The position numbers and the translations under genes are program-made. The notes below the pieces were generated by a model. It did no database searches. It was not told where the DNA came from and saw only the letters and a program-made list of their open reading frames with translations. Shown here piece after piece: positions 10,372 to 20,244 of a stretch of DNA of 64,000 nt (its first letter is position 1; every line of letters starts with the position of its first letter). Location of the stretch: assembly GCF_901000735.1 (NCBI RefSeq), contig NC_081544.1:18987358-19051357 (forward strand), written 5' to 3'. The DNA comes from Corylus avellana (lineage: Eukaryota; Streptophyta; Magnoliopsida; Fagales; Betulaceae).

Positions 10372-11762
10372 TGAAAGGAGATCAGTCATCTCGGATGTCA
10401 GGAAAAAGGAGGGATGGTAAGGTTTTTTGTGAACCCAAAAATAATCACATGGAATGTGCGAGGGATGAATGAGGTCGAAAAAAGAATGCAAATTAGGAGG
10501 CGATTAAGCTGATAGTGTATGTTTGCAAGAGACAAAAATGGAGGTGATTAGTAGGGAAGTGGTTGATAGTGTGTGGGGGTGTAGGCATGCTAATTTGTTG
10601 TATTTGGGGTCAAAAGTGGCGTCAAGAGGTATGTTGTCAATGTGGGATAGGCGAGTGGTGGAGAAGATAGAGGAGTGTGTGGGGAGCTATGTGGGAGCTT
10701 GTAGTTTCAAAAATGTTATAGCGAATGTAGAGTGGGCATTTGTGGGCGTGTATGAACCTAATGATGATGTGGAACGTAGAGACTTGTGGGCTGAGTTGGC
10801 TGGTTTGATCTCCATATGGGAGATGCCATGGTGTTTTTTTTTGGGGGGGGTGGTGGTGGACGTTAATGTTGTACGGCATCCAAGTGAAAGAATGGGCGAA
10901 ACCAGACATTCTCAAGCAATGGTAGATTTTTCTGATTTTGTTTTTGAGCAGGGTCTCATGGACATTACGATGGTAGGAGGGAGTTTCACATGGTCCAATC
11001 GTCGGACTTGGTCAAGAATTGATAGATTCTTGCTTTCTTCAGATTGGGAGGAGCTGTTTCCTAATGTCTCACAGAGAAGGATGCCTCGAGAATTATCTAA
11101 TCACTTTCCTTTGATGCTGGATTGTGGAGTGGTGAGAAGAGGTAGAAAGCCTTTTAGGTTTGAAAAATATGTAGTTGCATGCAGAGGGTTTTGAGGAGCA
11201 GGTCAAGATGAGGTGGGGTTCCTATATGTATGAGGGCAATCCGAGCCATGTATTGGCTCGAAAATTGAAGGCTTTAAAAGCATATTTGAAAAAATAGAAT
11301 GAGGAGGTCTTTGGGGATGTTAGAAAGTGGAAGAAGGAGTTGGAGGGGGGGTATTGGTGAGCTGGATCAGGTCATAGAAACGAGATCTTTAGTGGACGAG
11401 GAATTTCTTCACAATATGGTGAAGAGTATCAATGGCGACCAAAGATGAACGAGCAGTCCTTCAATTCTATTGATGAAGAGGAGAAACAATGGATGGAAAG
11501 AGAGTTTGAGGAAGGTGAAGTATGGGAAGAGGTGAGAAATCTAAAAGGCGACAAGGCACCAAGACTTGATGGTTTTTCTATGGGGTTCTTCCAAAAGTGT
11601 TGGGCGGTGTTAAAGGATGGTATCCTGGCAATTTTTAAGGAGTTTCATACCTATGGCAAGTTTGAGAAGAGTTTGAATGCTACGTTTATGTCACTTATAC
11701 CAAAGAAAGCAAGGGCATTGGAGATTAAGGATTTTCGCCCTATTAGCTTAGTAGGTGGGGTG

Positions 11763-12006
11763 GCTCGAGTAGGGTTAGGGATGTGGGGTGATCATGTGTA
11801 GGGTTAGCCTTTGTGTAGGGTGTTTCTTGTGTAGGGTGTTTTGATTTCGGGGGTTCTTGGGTGGTTCTTTTTGGGTTCCTTGGGGGTGCTCCTTGGGAGC
11901 TTAGGGTTTTTATTGGGTGTTTAGCCGCACTCTTTTATACTCCCTGTGTAATTGTGTTGCGCCCTGTTGGGTTTTTGATATATACATATTTACCTATCAA
12001 AAAAAA
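11763..12006 (+). mobile_element. Tail-only LINE copy, 3' UTR of the ORF1-only type
   Basis: Flanked by an 18-bp exact duplication, AGCTTAGTAGGTGGGGTG (11745-11762 and 12007-12024), which is target reverse-transcriptase sequence. The insert is a G/T-rich stretch (GGGTTCTTGGGTGGTTCTTT and similar), then GTGTTGCGCCCTG, TGATATATACATA and TTTACCTATC plus an A-tail. The G/T-rich part resembles the sequence after ORF1 at 12950-13050 and, inverted, 36200-36350, rather than the 3' UTR of the full-length LINEs. Confidence 0.82.
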
Positions 12007-12137
12007 AGCTTAGTAGGTGGGGTGTACAAAATTATTTCGCAGGCTCTAGCTAATCGCCTGAAAACAATGTTGGGGAACTAATCTCATATTCCCAAAATGC
12101 CTATATCAAGGGACGACAAATACTCAATTCTATCTTA

Positions 12138-13091
12138 ATGATACCCTCTCCCTCTCCCTCCCTCGCTCCTGTCTCTCTCACACCGGCGAAGGATCTCGCT
12201 GCTCTCTCCGGTGACGCGAAGGTTTTCACTCTCTCCTCCACCGATTAGGACAAAAGGCTTTGGTGTGCTGCGTGTGCACTGCATCAGAACACTCTTGGAT
12301 AAAGAAAGGTTTTTCGGCAGGCCTCCACGATGGAGCTCGCTTCTTCGGGCACCTCGGAGGTGCCGCCGGAGACCACAACAAACTCCTTAGACTGAGCCAT
12401 CACCTGTACCTTACCCGTACAATAGCCCAAAGCAGAAGACGAGGCCGGTGAAGGAGCAGTTTTCGTCCCAAAAAAATCCCACCGGATCAAGCCCTTCACT
12501 GGGAAAGAATGACGAACAGCCATTCCAGGATCCTGCTCCACCACCAGCGAGACAGAATCCATCGCAACCACCACCGAATCCAAACCTGTGGCCCCCAACA
12601 GGCCTCCATCTAGCGGCTTCACATGCGACCCATATGTGACTGGAGGAAGAAGAGACCCCGGCAAACCCCCAGCACACTTCACAGCCGAAATCTGGTCCAA
12701 CAGGGGAGATTTTTCTTCGGGTGAATAAAGGAGCACGTGATGGGGTGCTGTCCGCAGAGGAGGAGGAATTTATTTTGGCGTTTCACTTTGAGCAGATAGA
12801 GAAATTTCTAGGTGGAAAATTGGTTGAGCAGCCTAAGTCTAAGGGCAAGAGAGAGCTGTTAAATTTAGAATGCTCTATTAATTACGGCATTGCTCGCAGG
12901 CCATCCCAGACAAGGAGGGGCAAGGCCAATGTGATGTAGTGATCTAAGTGGGTTTTTTGGGTGTTTTTTAGGGTTCTTGGGTGGGTTTGTGGGGTTCCTT
13001 TTGTGGGTGAGCTTTGGGGTTTCTTCTTGTACAGTTTTTTCTTCTTTTTCCTTCTTCAATAAAACTCCTTATTACTTATAAAAAAAAAATG
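12138..13091 (+). mobile_element. Composite ORF1-only LINE insertion with an inverted 5' part
   Basis: Right part (about 12725-13091): plus-strand ORF1 C-terminus, with KGKRELLNLECSINYG near 12845, runs straight into a G/T-rich 3' UTR and A-tail at 13081-13091, with no ORF2 between. Left part (about 12284-12720): the ORF1 middle region in the opposite orientation, containing GLIRWDFFG on the minus strand as in the copy at 36.9 kb. The 5' edge, 12138-12283, is CT-rich and resembles a 5' UTR. No long target duplication is visible, and about 75 codons of the host reverse transcriptase are missing across the site. A 5' inversion with target deletion is the simplest reading. Confidence 0.65.
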
Positions 13092-14950
13092 ACTCGCCTG
13101 GGGGGTTTTTTAGTAGCTCTTGAGGAGTGAGACAAGGGGATCCTCTATCTCCATTCTTATTTGTAGTGGTGATGGAGGCATTTAATAGAATGATGACCAC
13201 GTCGGTGGATAAAGGGCTCATGTCTGGATTTTCGGTGGGCTTGCGAGATCAAGAGGAAATGCCGGTCTCTCACTTGCTGTTTGCAGATGACACAATAATA
13301 TTTTGTGAACCTAATGTAGAACAAGTCCGAAATCTGAGATGTTTGCTGCTCTGTTTTGAAGCAGTCTCGGGATTGAAGATCAACTTGTCTAAATCTGATA
13401 TTATTCCAGTGAGAGAGATAGATGATGTGGAAGGGCTGGCTAGAATACTTGGGTGCGGGGTGGCCTCGTTGCCAATTACATACTTGGGGCTGCCATTGGG
13501 CGCACATTATAAGGCATCCCATATTTGGTCTTCCATAATTGCAAAAATAGAGAATAAGTTGGCGGGTTGGAAGAGGATGTACTTATCAAAGGAGGTAGGT
13601 TAACATTGATCAAAAGCACCCTCTTAAACTTACCAACATACTTTCTATCTCTATTCCCTATTCCAGTGGGAGTGGCAAATCGTCTCGAAAAACAACAGAA
13701 AGACTTCTTGTGGGGTGGAATTAGGGATGAATTTAAATATCATTTGGTGAACTGGTCACAGGTGTATACACCAATGAAGCTTGGGGGGTTAGGGGTGCGA
13801 AACTTGATTAAATTTAATCAAGCTTTGATGGGTGAATGGCTGTGGAGGTATGCGACAGAACGGGAGGCATTATGAAGGAAATTAGTGCAAATTAAATATG
13901 AGTCATACGGGTGATTGGTGCTCCAAGGAGGTAGGGGGAACGTATGGAGTGGGAGTGTGGAAATGTATTCGAAGGGGGTGGGAAGGCTTTGTGTAACATG
14001 TGCGGTATAATATTGGAGACGGTACAAAAGTACCTTTTTGGCATGATGTGTGGTGTGGGGAACGCCCTCTAAAACTAATGGATCCAGCTTTGTTCAATAT
14101 TGCATGTAATAAGGATGCGTGGGTGAAGGAGTATATGCAGAGACCAAATGATATTCTTCATTGGAATGTCCAACTTTTAGGCTCGTGCATGATTGGGAAT
14201 TGGGGGAGGTAACACACTTCTTTGCATTGTTGTACTCCCAAAAAATCAGATGTGGAGGTGAGGATAAAATTTGTTGGATTCCGTCTAAAAGAAATACCTT
14301 TGAAGTGAAATCCTATTATTAGTCTCTCTCTACACCGACACAGGTGTTTGCTCCATGGAAGAGTATTTGGAAGGTGAAGGCTCCCTCGAGAGTGATTTTC
14401 TTTGTGTGGATGGAGGTGGTAGGAAAAATCCTCACTTTGGACAATTTACGGAAAATGAATGTTATGGTAATGGAGTGGTGTTATATGTGTAAACACTGTG
14501 AAGAGTCCATTGACCATCTACTCCTACATTGTGAGGTTGCAATTGAGGTATGGAATGTATTCTTTCAACTCTTTGGAGTGAGTTGGGTTATGCCGCGAAA
14601 GGTGAGTGATATCTTGGAAAGTTGGAGGGATCAATTGGGTAATAGGCATGCTTTGCGTATATGGAGGCTCGTCCCATTATGTATGATGTGGTGTTTATGA
14701 AGAGAATAGAATGCATGCAGCTTTGAGGATAATGAGAGCGGCATGATTGAGTTGAAGAAGTTGGCGTCACATACTTTGTTCTCTTGGAGCAGGACTTGGC
14801 CGAACTAGCATGAATCCACTTTTCTGATTTCTTAGAGCTTTATAAATCTTTTTTCTAATCAGTAAGGGTTTCCCTATATACTTCTTGTATACATGGGTTG
14901 CACCCCTCTACGTATTTGATAATATACATATTACTTATCAAAAAAAAAAA

Positions 14951-15092
14951 AAGTGTCAATAAAAGACTAGTGTTTATCCATGGTGTTTAACTTGTATTGT
15001 TAGTGTAGAGTTTAAGTTAGACATTATATGTAACTCAATGTTAACTATATATAGAAACACTGCAGCATTACATAAAATCCTATACTGTTACA
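14951..15092 (+). repeat. 3' LTR of the Copia element, right part
   Basis: Resumes with AAGTGTCAATAAAAGAC and ends TATACTGTTACA, matching the second half of the 5' LTR including TATGTAACTCAATGTTAACT. It marks the far end of the Copia element. Confidence 0.83.
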
Positions 15093-15420
15093 GTTCAAAC
15101 CCTCTTTTAAATAATAGTAAACCCCTACTAAATGTCCATTCCTTTTAAGATTAAATCATCATGAGCATTTGGTCACTAACTATCAAATACAAAGGGGTGT
15201 ACTAAAGCAACTCCTAAACAATTACAATATTCATAACATCTATGAAATCACAGGAAAAAAAATCATGGAATTGACACTGTCTAAAGCTATTTCCCAACCA
15301 CTCTTTCTCAAAAAACAAACCCTTAATAATATCTGAAGCAATTGACTATTGAAACAAGAGTGCTGCAGTTGTCAAACAACACTATCAATTTGGGCCAAAT
15401 TAGTTCATTTACAAAAAGTT
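15093..15420. other. MED23 intron sequence, no feature recognised
   Basis: AT-rich unique-looking sequence between the Copia end and the MITE. No gene or repeat seen. Confidence 0.55.
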
Positions 15421-15429
15421 TTAATTTAA

Positions 15430-15816
15430 GGGAATACTTCACTTACCACCCCTAATCATTTATCATTTTCGCAATCATATCTTTAAACTTAAAAAAGTGT
15501 CAATTTAAAGTTACCATCTTTCGGAAGTTTGCAATATCAACCATTCCGTCCAAATTCAATGTTAAATCCTAATGGAGGAAGTGAAATCCCCAAAATACTC
15601 CCGTCCAAGTTCAATGTATTTTTGTAATTTTATAGACATCTTAAGGATATTTTGGGAATTTCACTCATCAACACTTTGATTTAACGCTGAATTTTGATAG
15701 GAAGATTGACATTGAAAACTTTTGAAAGATGGTAACCATAAATTGACTTTTTTTAAAGTTTAAGAATATGATTACAGAAATGATGAAACATCAGGGGTGG
15801 TAATTGAAGTTTTCCC
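15430..15816. mobile_element. Mutator-like MITE with long inverted repeats
   Basis: Terminal inverted repeats start GGGAATACTTCACTTACCAC on the left and, reverse-complemented, GGGAAAACTTCAATTACCAC on the right, and extend about 65 bp into the element. A perfect 9-bp target duplication, TTAATTTAA (15421-15429 and 15817-15825), fits the Mutator superfamily. At 387 bp it encodes nothing. It ends 95 bp from a MED23 exon. Confidence 0.85.
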
Positions 15817-15910
15817 TTAATTTAATTACCAAATTTATAATTACATTTTATAGCCATGATCTCATCTTATTTAGACTTCAACTATGCCTCTTAAAATTAA
15901 TAGATGTCAC

Positions 15911-16059
15911 CTGTCCTTCCATGAGAGATGATTTCCAAGAGCCTTCTGCAACTCAACTCTCTTGAACATTCCAGAGAAAAGCCAATGCTCGGGTGGTCCA
16001 CGATTCATACAATATAATTTCATTCTTTGTGGAAGCTCTTGCCTCTCAAGTAGATTAAT
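15911..16059 (-). CDS. MED23: MED23 exon (149 nt)
   Basis: Acceptor TGTTGCAG above 16059 and donor GACAG/GTGACA below 15911. It reads INLLERQELPQRMKLYC, GPPEHWLFSGMFKR and ELQKALGNHLSWKD, ending with two bases of an Arg codon. The exon is isolated between introns of 13.4 and 11.5 kb, with a MITE starting 95 bp downstream of its donor. Confidence 0.92.
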
Positions 16060-16524
16060 CTGCAACACAAATTGTAAACAATAAGAAGATAAATCAATAC
16101 AAACACAACTAATATCAGCAAAATACATGTGCTTTAGTTTGCAAAGGATAAAAATCTTTTCATACAATCATCAATGAAAAGTTGCTTCAAGTTAAAGCAT
16201 TTCTAGGAGAAGTCGAGACATAATACAAATCAAGCATACCTCCACAACAACACTAAAACAAAAATCCAAAAGTTAGCACAAGTCAATACATCCGAGCATC
16301 AATCAGTAAGATACACATATGAGACAGTGATAAACAACAAGATGGGGCTCGTTTGGTAACACTTTTTAAGGAAGCTTTTTGCTTTTTAACAAATAAGCAA
16401 AAGCATTAACAAACTCAAAACACTATAAACTACTTTCACATTTATGTCACATCACAACCAAAACAAAAATTCATGGGTTGTACTGTATTTTAGCTTTAGT
16501 AATAGAATTTATTATGCTAGAGGA
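16060..16524. other. MED23 intron sequence, no firm feature
   Basis: Begins the 13.4 kb intron. GGGCTCGTTTGGTAACAC near 16343 resembles a common plant MITE end, but I could not find a convincing partner, so no element is called. Confidence 0.45.
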
Positions 16525-16533
16525 TACTTTTGT

Positions 16534-17444
16534 TTTGATAAGTAATAATGCATTAAAGAGCGCAGAGGGGCGCAACCCAAGTACACAGGGAGTATACAAG
16601 AGAGCGACTAAGTAGGGGAGAAGGAAGAAAAGAACATAAAGAGAAAATCAGGAAAATTGATCACTAAAGGAGCAAGCCAGCCTACAGTCCATGTGAAAAG
16701 CGTGTACAAAAAGAAATGAACAAGGTTCTCAAGGTTCCTCGACAAATCCTCGAAGCATCTCGCATTCCTTTCCTTCCAAAGGCACCATAAAAGATAAAGG
16801 GGAGCCATCTTCCATACCACAACACTACGGGTTCTACCGCCCGACCACCAACTAGCAAACATCTCTTTGACGCTTCTAGGCATAACCCAACTCATGTTGA
16901 AACGAGAGAAGATAACATCCCACAACTTGCGCGCAACCCCACAATGAAGAAAGAGATGATCTACAGACTCCCCATCCGATTCACACATACAGCATCGATT
17001 AATCACAACAATACCTCTCTTCCGAACATTATCCAACGTGAGAGATTTTCCAAGGGCGCCCGACCACGCAAAAAACGCCACTCTCGAAGGAGCCTTGGTG
17101 TGCCAAATACTTTTCTACGGGAAGTGGTTAGACTCTTTAAAGGCAAGCATCCTATAGAAAGAGCGTACCTCAAACTTCCCTTTTCTTGAAGGGATCCACC
17201 ACATCCGGTCCTCCCCTTCCCCACGAATCGATAACAAATACAAGAGTGAGAAGAAAGAGGCTAAGACCATCTCCTCCCAATCATGAATTCTACGAGTAAA
17301 AGTAACATTCCAGTGAACCATCCCATTTACACGCTCCCGGATATTCGCAATGGAAGCATCCTTGTTGCTAGCAATATGAAAAAGGCCCAGAAAGGCATCC
17401 TTGAGGGACATCTCGCCACACCATAAATCCTCCCAAAATTTGAC
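16534..17444 (-). mobile_element. 5'-truncated L1, ORF2 C-terminus and 3' UTR
   Basis: The minus strand reads from WCGEMSLKDAFLGLF-like text near 17400 through KRGIVVINRCCMCESDGES and DHLFLHCGVAR (the zf-RVT domain, near 16930-17030) to a 3' end with GTGTACTTGGGTTGCGCCCC and TTACTTATC plus a degenerate A-tail at 16534. A short repeat TACTTTTGT (16525-16533 and 17445-17453) may be the target duplication. The protein resembles the full-length L1 at 25.7 kb. Confidence 0.85.
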
Positions 17445-17599
17445 TACTTTTGTAATTGTGCCTTTCTACTAGTAGTATAACTAATATGTTAGAGGAGAGA
17501 GAACCCTAATTTCCGGGCTTTCTTAGGTTGACTACCCCCCTCTCCTAGCTTCTAGCACTGGAACTAGAAGGCATAAAGACTGAGAGAAAACCTCTATAC

Positions 17600-18475
17600 G
17601 GTCTTGGCACAAACCAAGTATTTTGAGCCCTCCAATTAGAGGTTGACACCTCAACTTGAAACAAAAAAAAAAAAAAAAATGTTACCAAAACACCAAATTG
17701 AGTAAATGGGAAGGTTTTTTTTTTAGGGGTGTAAATCTAGTTCCGATTAGCGGCTATTGGCTAAAACCGCTAACCGGATCTGAGGTAGCCGGTTGGTCAA
17801 TTTTAAAAATGGAAACCAGTAACCGGCTACCAATTACTCAGTTATGTAATAACCGCCGGTTATCTGGACCGGTAACCGGGTCTTTAAAAAATTTAGTATT
17901 TTGGGCCTATTTTGGGTATTGGGCCTACCGCTAACCGGAACCGGGGTAGCCAGTTGGTCAATTTTAAAAACGGAAACCAGCAACCGGCTACCAGTTACTC
18001 GGTGATGTAATAACCGCCGGTTATCCGGACCGGTAACAGTGTCTTTAAAAAATTGGGTATTTTGGGCCTATTTTGGGTATTGGGCCTACTTTTTGGGCTT
18101 AATTTAGCCCTTTTTGACCTTTTTTTAAAAAATAATTAGAAATTTTTTGGCCCAATAAGCTAGGCATTGTTGTGGTTGTTAAAAAAAAAAAAAAAAAAAA
18201 CCCCTAAAGTAAATGACGTCGTTTTACATTATATATATATATACACACCCGGTTACCGGTTATAACCGGGTATATATAAATGCAAAAAACAGTAGGGCCG
18301 GATACCGGTTGGTGGCCAGTCATAACCAGCCGGATTTACACCCCTATTTTTTTTTCATAGATAAGTGATAGAAGGGACAGATCTGGTGTTTTAGTAACAT
18401 TTTTTTTTCTTATTCTAGGCTGAAGTGTCAACTTTTCATTGGAGTGCACAAAAGGTTTAGTTTGTGCCAAGACCT
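17600..18475. repeat. Foldback: inverted repeat arms around a MITE
   Basis: 17605-17698 and 18381-18475 are inverted copies of each other: GGTCTTGGCACAAAC, TTGACAC and AAATGTTACCAAAACACC on the left, with the same text reverse-complemented on the right, at roughly 80 percent identity by eye. The centre is occupied by the MITE at 17725-18346. Without it the arms would be only about 60 bp apart. Confidence 0.75.
17725..18346. mobile_element. hAT-like MITE with an internal 161-bp duplication
   Basis: Ends are AGGGGTGTAAATC and GATTTACACCCCT in inverted orientation, typical of hAT-type MITEs. Both sides have a run of at least eight T, which could be the 8-bp target duplication. Inside, a block beginning CTAACCGGA repeats at 17770 and 17931 (period 161 bp), rich in AACCGG and CCGGTTA half-palindromes. 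It has no coding capacity. Confidence 0.75.
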
Positions 18476-18792
18476 TACAAAAGTTATACACATAAAGCCT
18501 TCCAATTTTATTTCTTCTATTAGATTCTTGCATATAGAAGGTTTTGTGGTTGGAAATTTTTTTAGCTCACTTTTGGATCATCATGTTAATGGGTGTTTAA
18601 AATTCTTTGGGATTTTGTTGGATTGTGGAGATTTTCAATTGTTTATGTTTTGGGTTGTCTTCTTTTGGAATTTCTTGTGAAGATTTTGGTTTTCCTTTGT
18701 TTTGCAAAGTAAGGCACTGAATGGGTATGGACCGAGTTGGTCTTGGGTGCTAAGAATTTGGAGTTGTGGGTGTTTAATTTCTTAGAGATTTT

Positions 18793-19670
18793 TTTTTTTT
18801 GATAAATAAAAATATATTAATCAAAGCGCAGAGGGGAGCAATCCTAGTACACAGGGAGTATACAAGAGAGCGATTAAGAGGGAGAAAAAGAAGAAAATAA
18901 CATAAAAAGAAAGTCAGAGAAGCTGATCACTAAGGGTGCTAGCCAACCAGCAGTTCAAGTGAAAAGGGTGTACAATAAAAAGTGTAGAAGGTCCTCAATA
19001 TTCCTAGATGAGTCCTCAAAGCATCTAACATTTCTCTCAATCTAGACGCACCACATAAGGCAAAGAGGAACTATCTTCCACACAACAGCACTACTAGATT
19101 TGCCACCCGCCCACCAAGAAGCATACAACCCCCTAACGCTACCAGGCATCACTCAACACAAACCAAACCGAGAGAAAACGGCATTCCACAAGATACGCGC
19201 AACCCCACAATGAAGAAAGAGATGGTCAACTGACTCCCCATCAGATTCACACATGCAACAACGGTTTATCACAACAATACCTCTCTTCCGAACATTATCC
19301 AAGGTTAGAGTCTTCCCAAGCGTGGTCATCCAAGCAAAAAAAACCACTTTTGAAGGAACCTTGGTGCGCCATATACTCTTCCAAGGGAAAGGGGAGGGAT
19401 CTTTAGAAGCAAGGATCCTATAAAAAGATCTAACCTCAAATTTTCCTTTTCGTCAAGAGATCCACCACATCCTATCCTCCCCTACCCCACGCATCAAGTG
19501 CAAATACAAGAGTGTAAAAGGAGGCCAAGACCCCCACTTCCCAATCATGAAGCTTGCGAGTAAAGGAAACATTTCACTGCACCGAGCCATTAGTACACTC
19601 CCTGTTATCCGCAATAGACACATCCTTGTTGGTGGCAATATTGAAAAGTCCAAGAAAAGCATCCTTGAGA
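18793..19670 (-). mobile_element. 5'-truncated L1, ORF2 C-terminus and 3' UTR
   Basis: Flanked by a 14-bp exact duplication, TTCTTAGAGATTTT (18779-18792 and 19671-19684). The A-tail is at 18793 and the minus strand encodes the zf-RVT end, KRGIVVINRCCMCESDGES and DHLFLHCGVAR near 19205-19290, then upstream sequence to the truncation at 19670. It is a different insertion from the one at 16.5 kb but the same subfamily. Confidence 0.88.
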
Positions 19671-19684
19671 TTCTTAGAGATTTT

Positions 19685-20081
19685 GAGTTTGATTGTATAG
19701 ATGTTGGGCTTGGATTTTCATGTGAAAGGAAAATCTGTTGGATAGTGTTGTGGAGAGGATTGTATTGTAAACAAAGAAGGGATTTTCACATGTTATATAA
19801 AAGGCTATTGTGTTGTCTCAACTGGGTGTTGAAAATTTTAATTAAGAGGAAAGACAAATAATGCCAATAGCCAATAAGAAATGAGGAATAAGAAGAAAAT
19901 CAAAAGAGAAAAGAAAGAAGGAAGATAGCAGGTGCAAAGTGAAAGAGAGAGATAAATGTCTTCATTGGGTACGTGTAAGTTAGAAAAGAATAATTTGGGA
20001 AAAAGCTAAAATTTAGGTTAGATGTGAGATAAAAAGAGAAAGACAAATGCAGAAAATTGACTTTTAGAAATTTTATAGCTT
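19685..20081. other. MED23 intron sequence, no feature recognised
   Basis: GA-rich, AT-rich intron sequence, continuous in origin with 18480-18780 before the LINE inserted. An open plus-strand frame from 19547 spans the LINE junction and is not considered a gene. Confidence 0.5.
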
Positions 20082-20084
20082 AAA

Positions 20085-20086
<2 letters not shown>

Positions 20087-20116
<30 letters not shown>
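20087..20116. repeat. (TA)n microsatellite at the LINE 5' junction
   Basis: About 15 TA units directly upstream of the full-length LINE. The 3' flank of that LINE has only ATATATATA, so the array probably expanded from the target duplication after insertion. Confidence 0.85.
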
Positions 20117-20119
<3 letters not shown>

Positions 20120-20244
20120 GTACCCCTTTAACTTCAAATGTTTGTTTCTCTCTTCTCTCTCATCCACTTCCGCCTGAGAGTAGGAGAGTGGGTGGCGCGT
20201 GAGCACTGGGTTGGTGTTTAGTTTTTAGCAGTTTGGTTAGTGTC

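Larger units (their letters stand above)
10437..14700 (+). pseudogene. LINE ORF2, endonuclease and reverse transcriptase, broken
   Basis: ITWNVRGMNE near 10440 opens the AP-like endonuclease, followed by QETKMEVISREV, a GGDFNV-like region damaged by a G run at 10845, and [21 protein letters not shown] text near 11010. Reverse transcriptase: DGFSMGFFQKCW near 11565, [10 protein letters not shown] near 11730, then (after the insertions) RQGDPLSPFLFVVVMEAF near 13135 and catalytic FADDTIIF near 13280. The zf-RVT domain near 14480 ends in DHLLLHCEVA. Multiple stops and frameshifts plus a missing segment between 12137 and 13092 make it inactive. Confidence 0.87.
9458..14950 (+). mobile_element. 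L1-type LINE inserted in the Copia 3' LTR, itself carrying two insertions
   Basis: Plus-strand LINE, 5'-truncated within ORF1, with A-tail 14939-14950. The target duplication is AAGTGCCA (9450-9457) against AAGTGTCA (14951-14958). ORF1 C-terminus, endonuclease, reverse transcriptase and the zf-RVT end are present but broken. A 244-bp tail-only copy (11763-12006) and a 954-bp composite insertion (12138-13091) split the reverse transcriptase. Without these two, the LINE is about 4.3 kb. Confidence 0.88.
6277..15092 (+). mobile_element. Decayed Copia LTR retrotransposon, 3' LTR split by a LINE
   Basis: The 5' LTR is 6277-6532 and the 3' LTR is 9378-9457 plus 14951-15092, separated by a LINE insertion (9458-14950). 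The internal part, 6533-9377, starts inside the GAG-pre-integrase region, so gag and protease have been deleted; no primer-binding site follows the 5' LTR. Integrase, reverse transcriptase and RNase H remain in Copia order, with frameshifts and stops. I found no matching 5-bp target duplication outside the LTRs, so one edge may be rearranged. It is antisense to MED23. Confidence 0.88.

Noticed and set aside
10523..11194. Endonuclease-like open frame as a host DNA repair gene
   Set aside because: WNVRG, the SRIDRF-type motif and the following reverse transcriptase show it is the L1 ORF2 endonuclease, with a frameshifting G run.
12284..12736. 150-codon minus-strand open frame as a separate gene
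   Set aside because: It matches the LINE ORF1 middle region at 36.7-37.0 kb and is an inverted transposon piece.
16343..17697. Possible MITE with ends GGGCTCGTTTGGTAAC and GTTACCAAAACACC
   Set aside because: The right end is already part of the foldback arm, no target duplication matches, and such ends are common in plant genomes.
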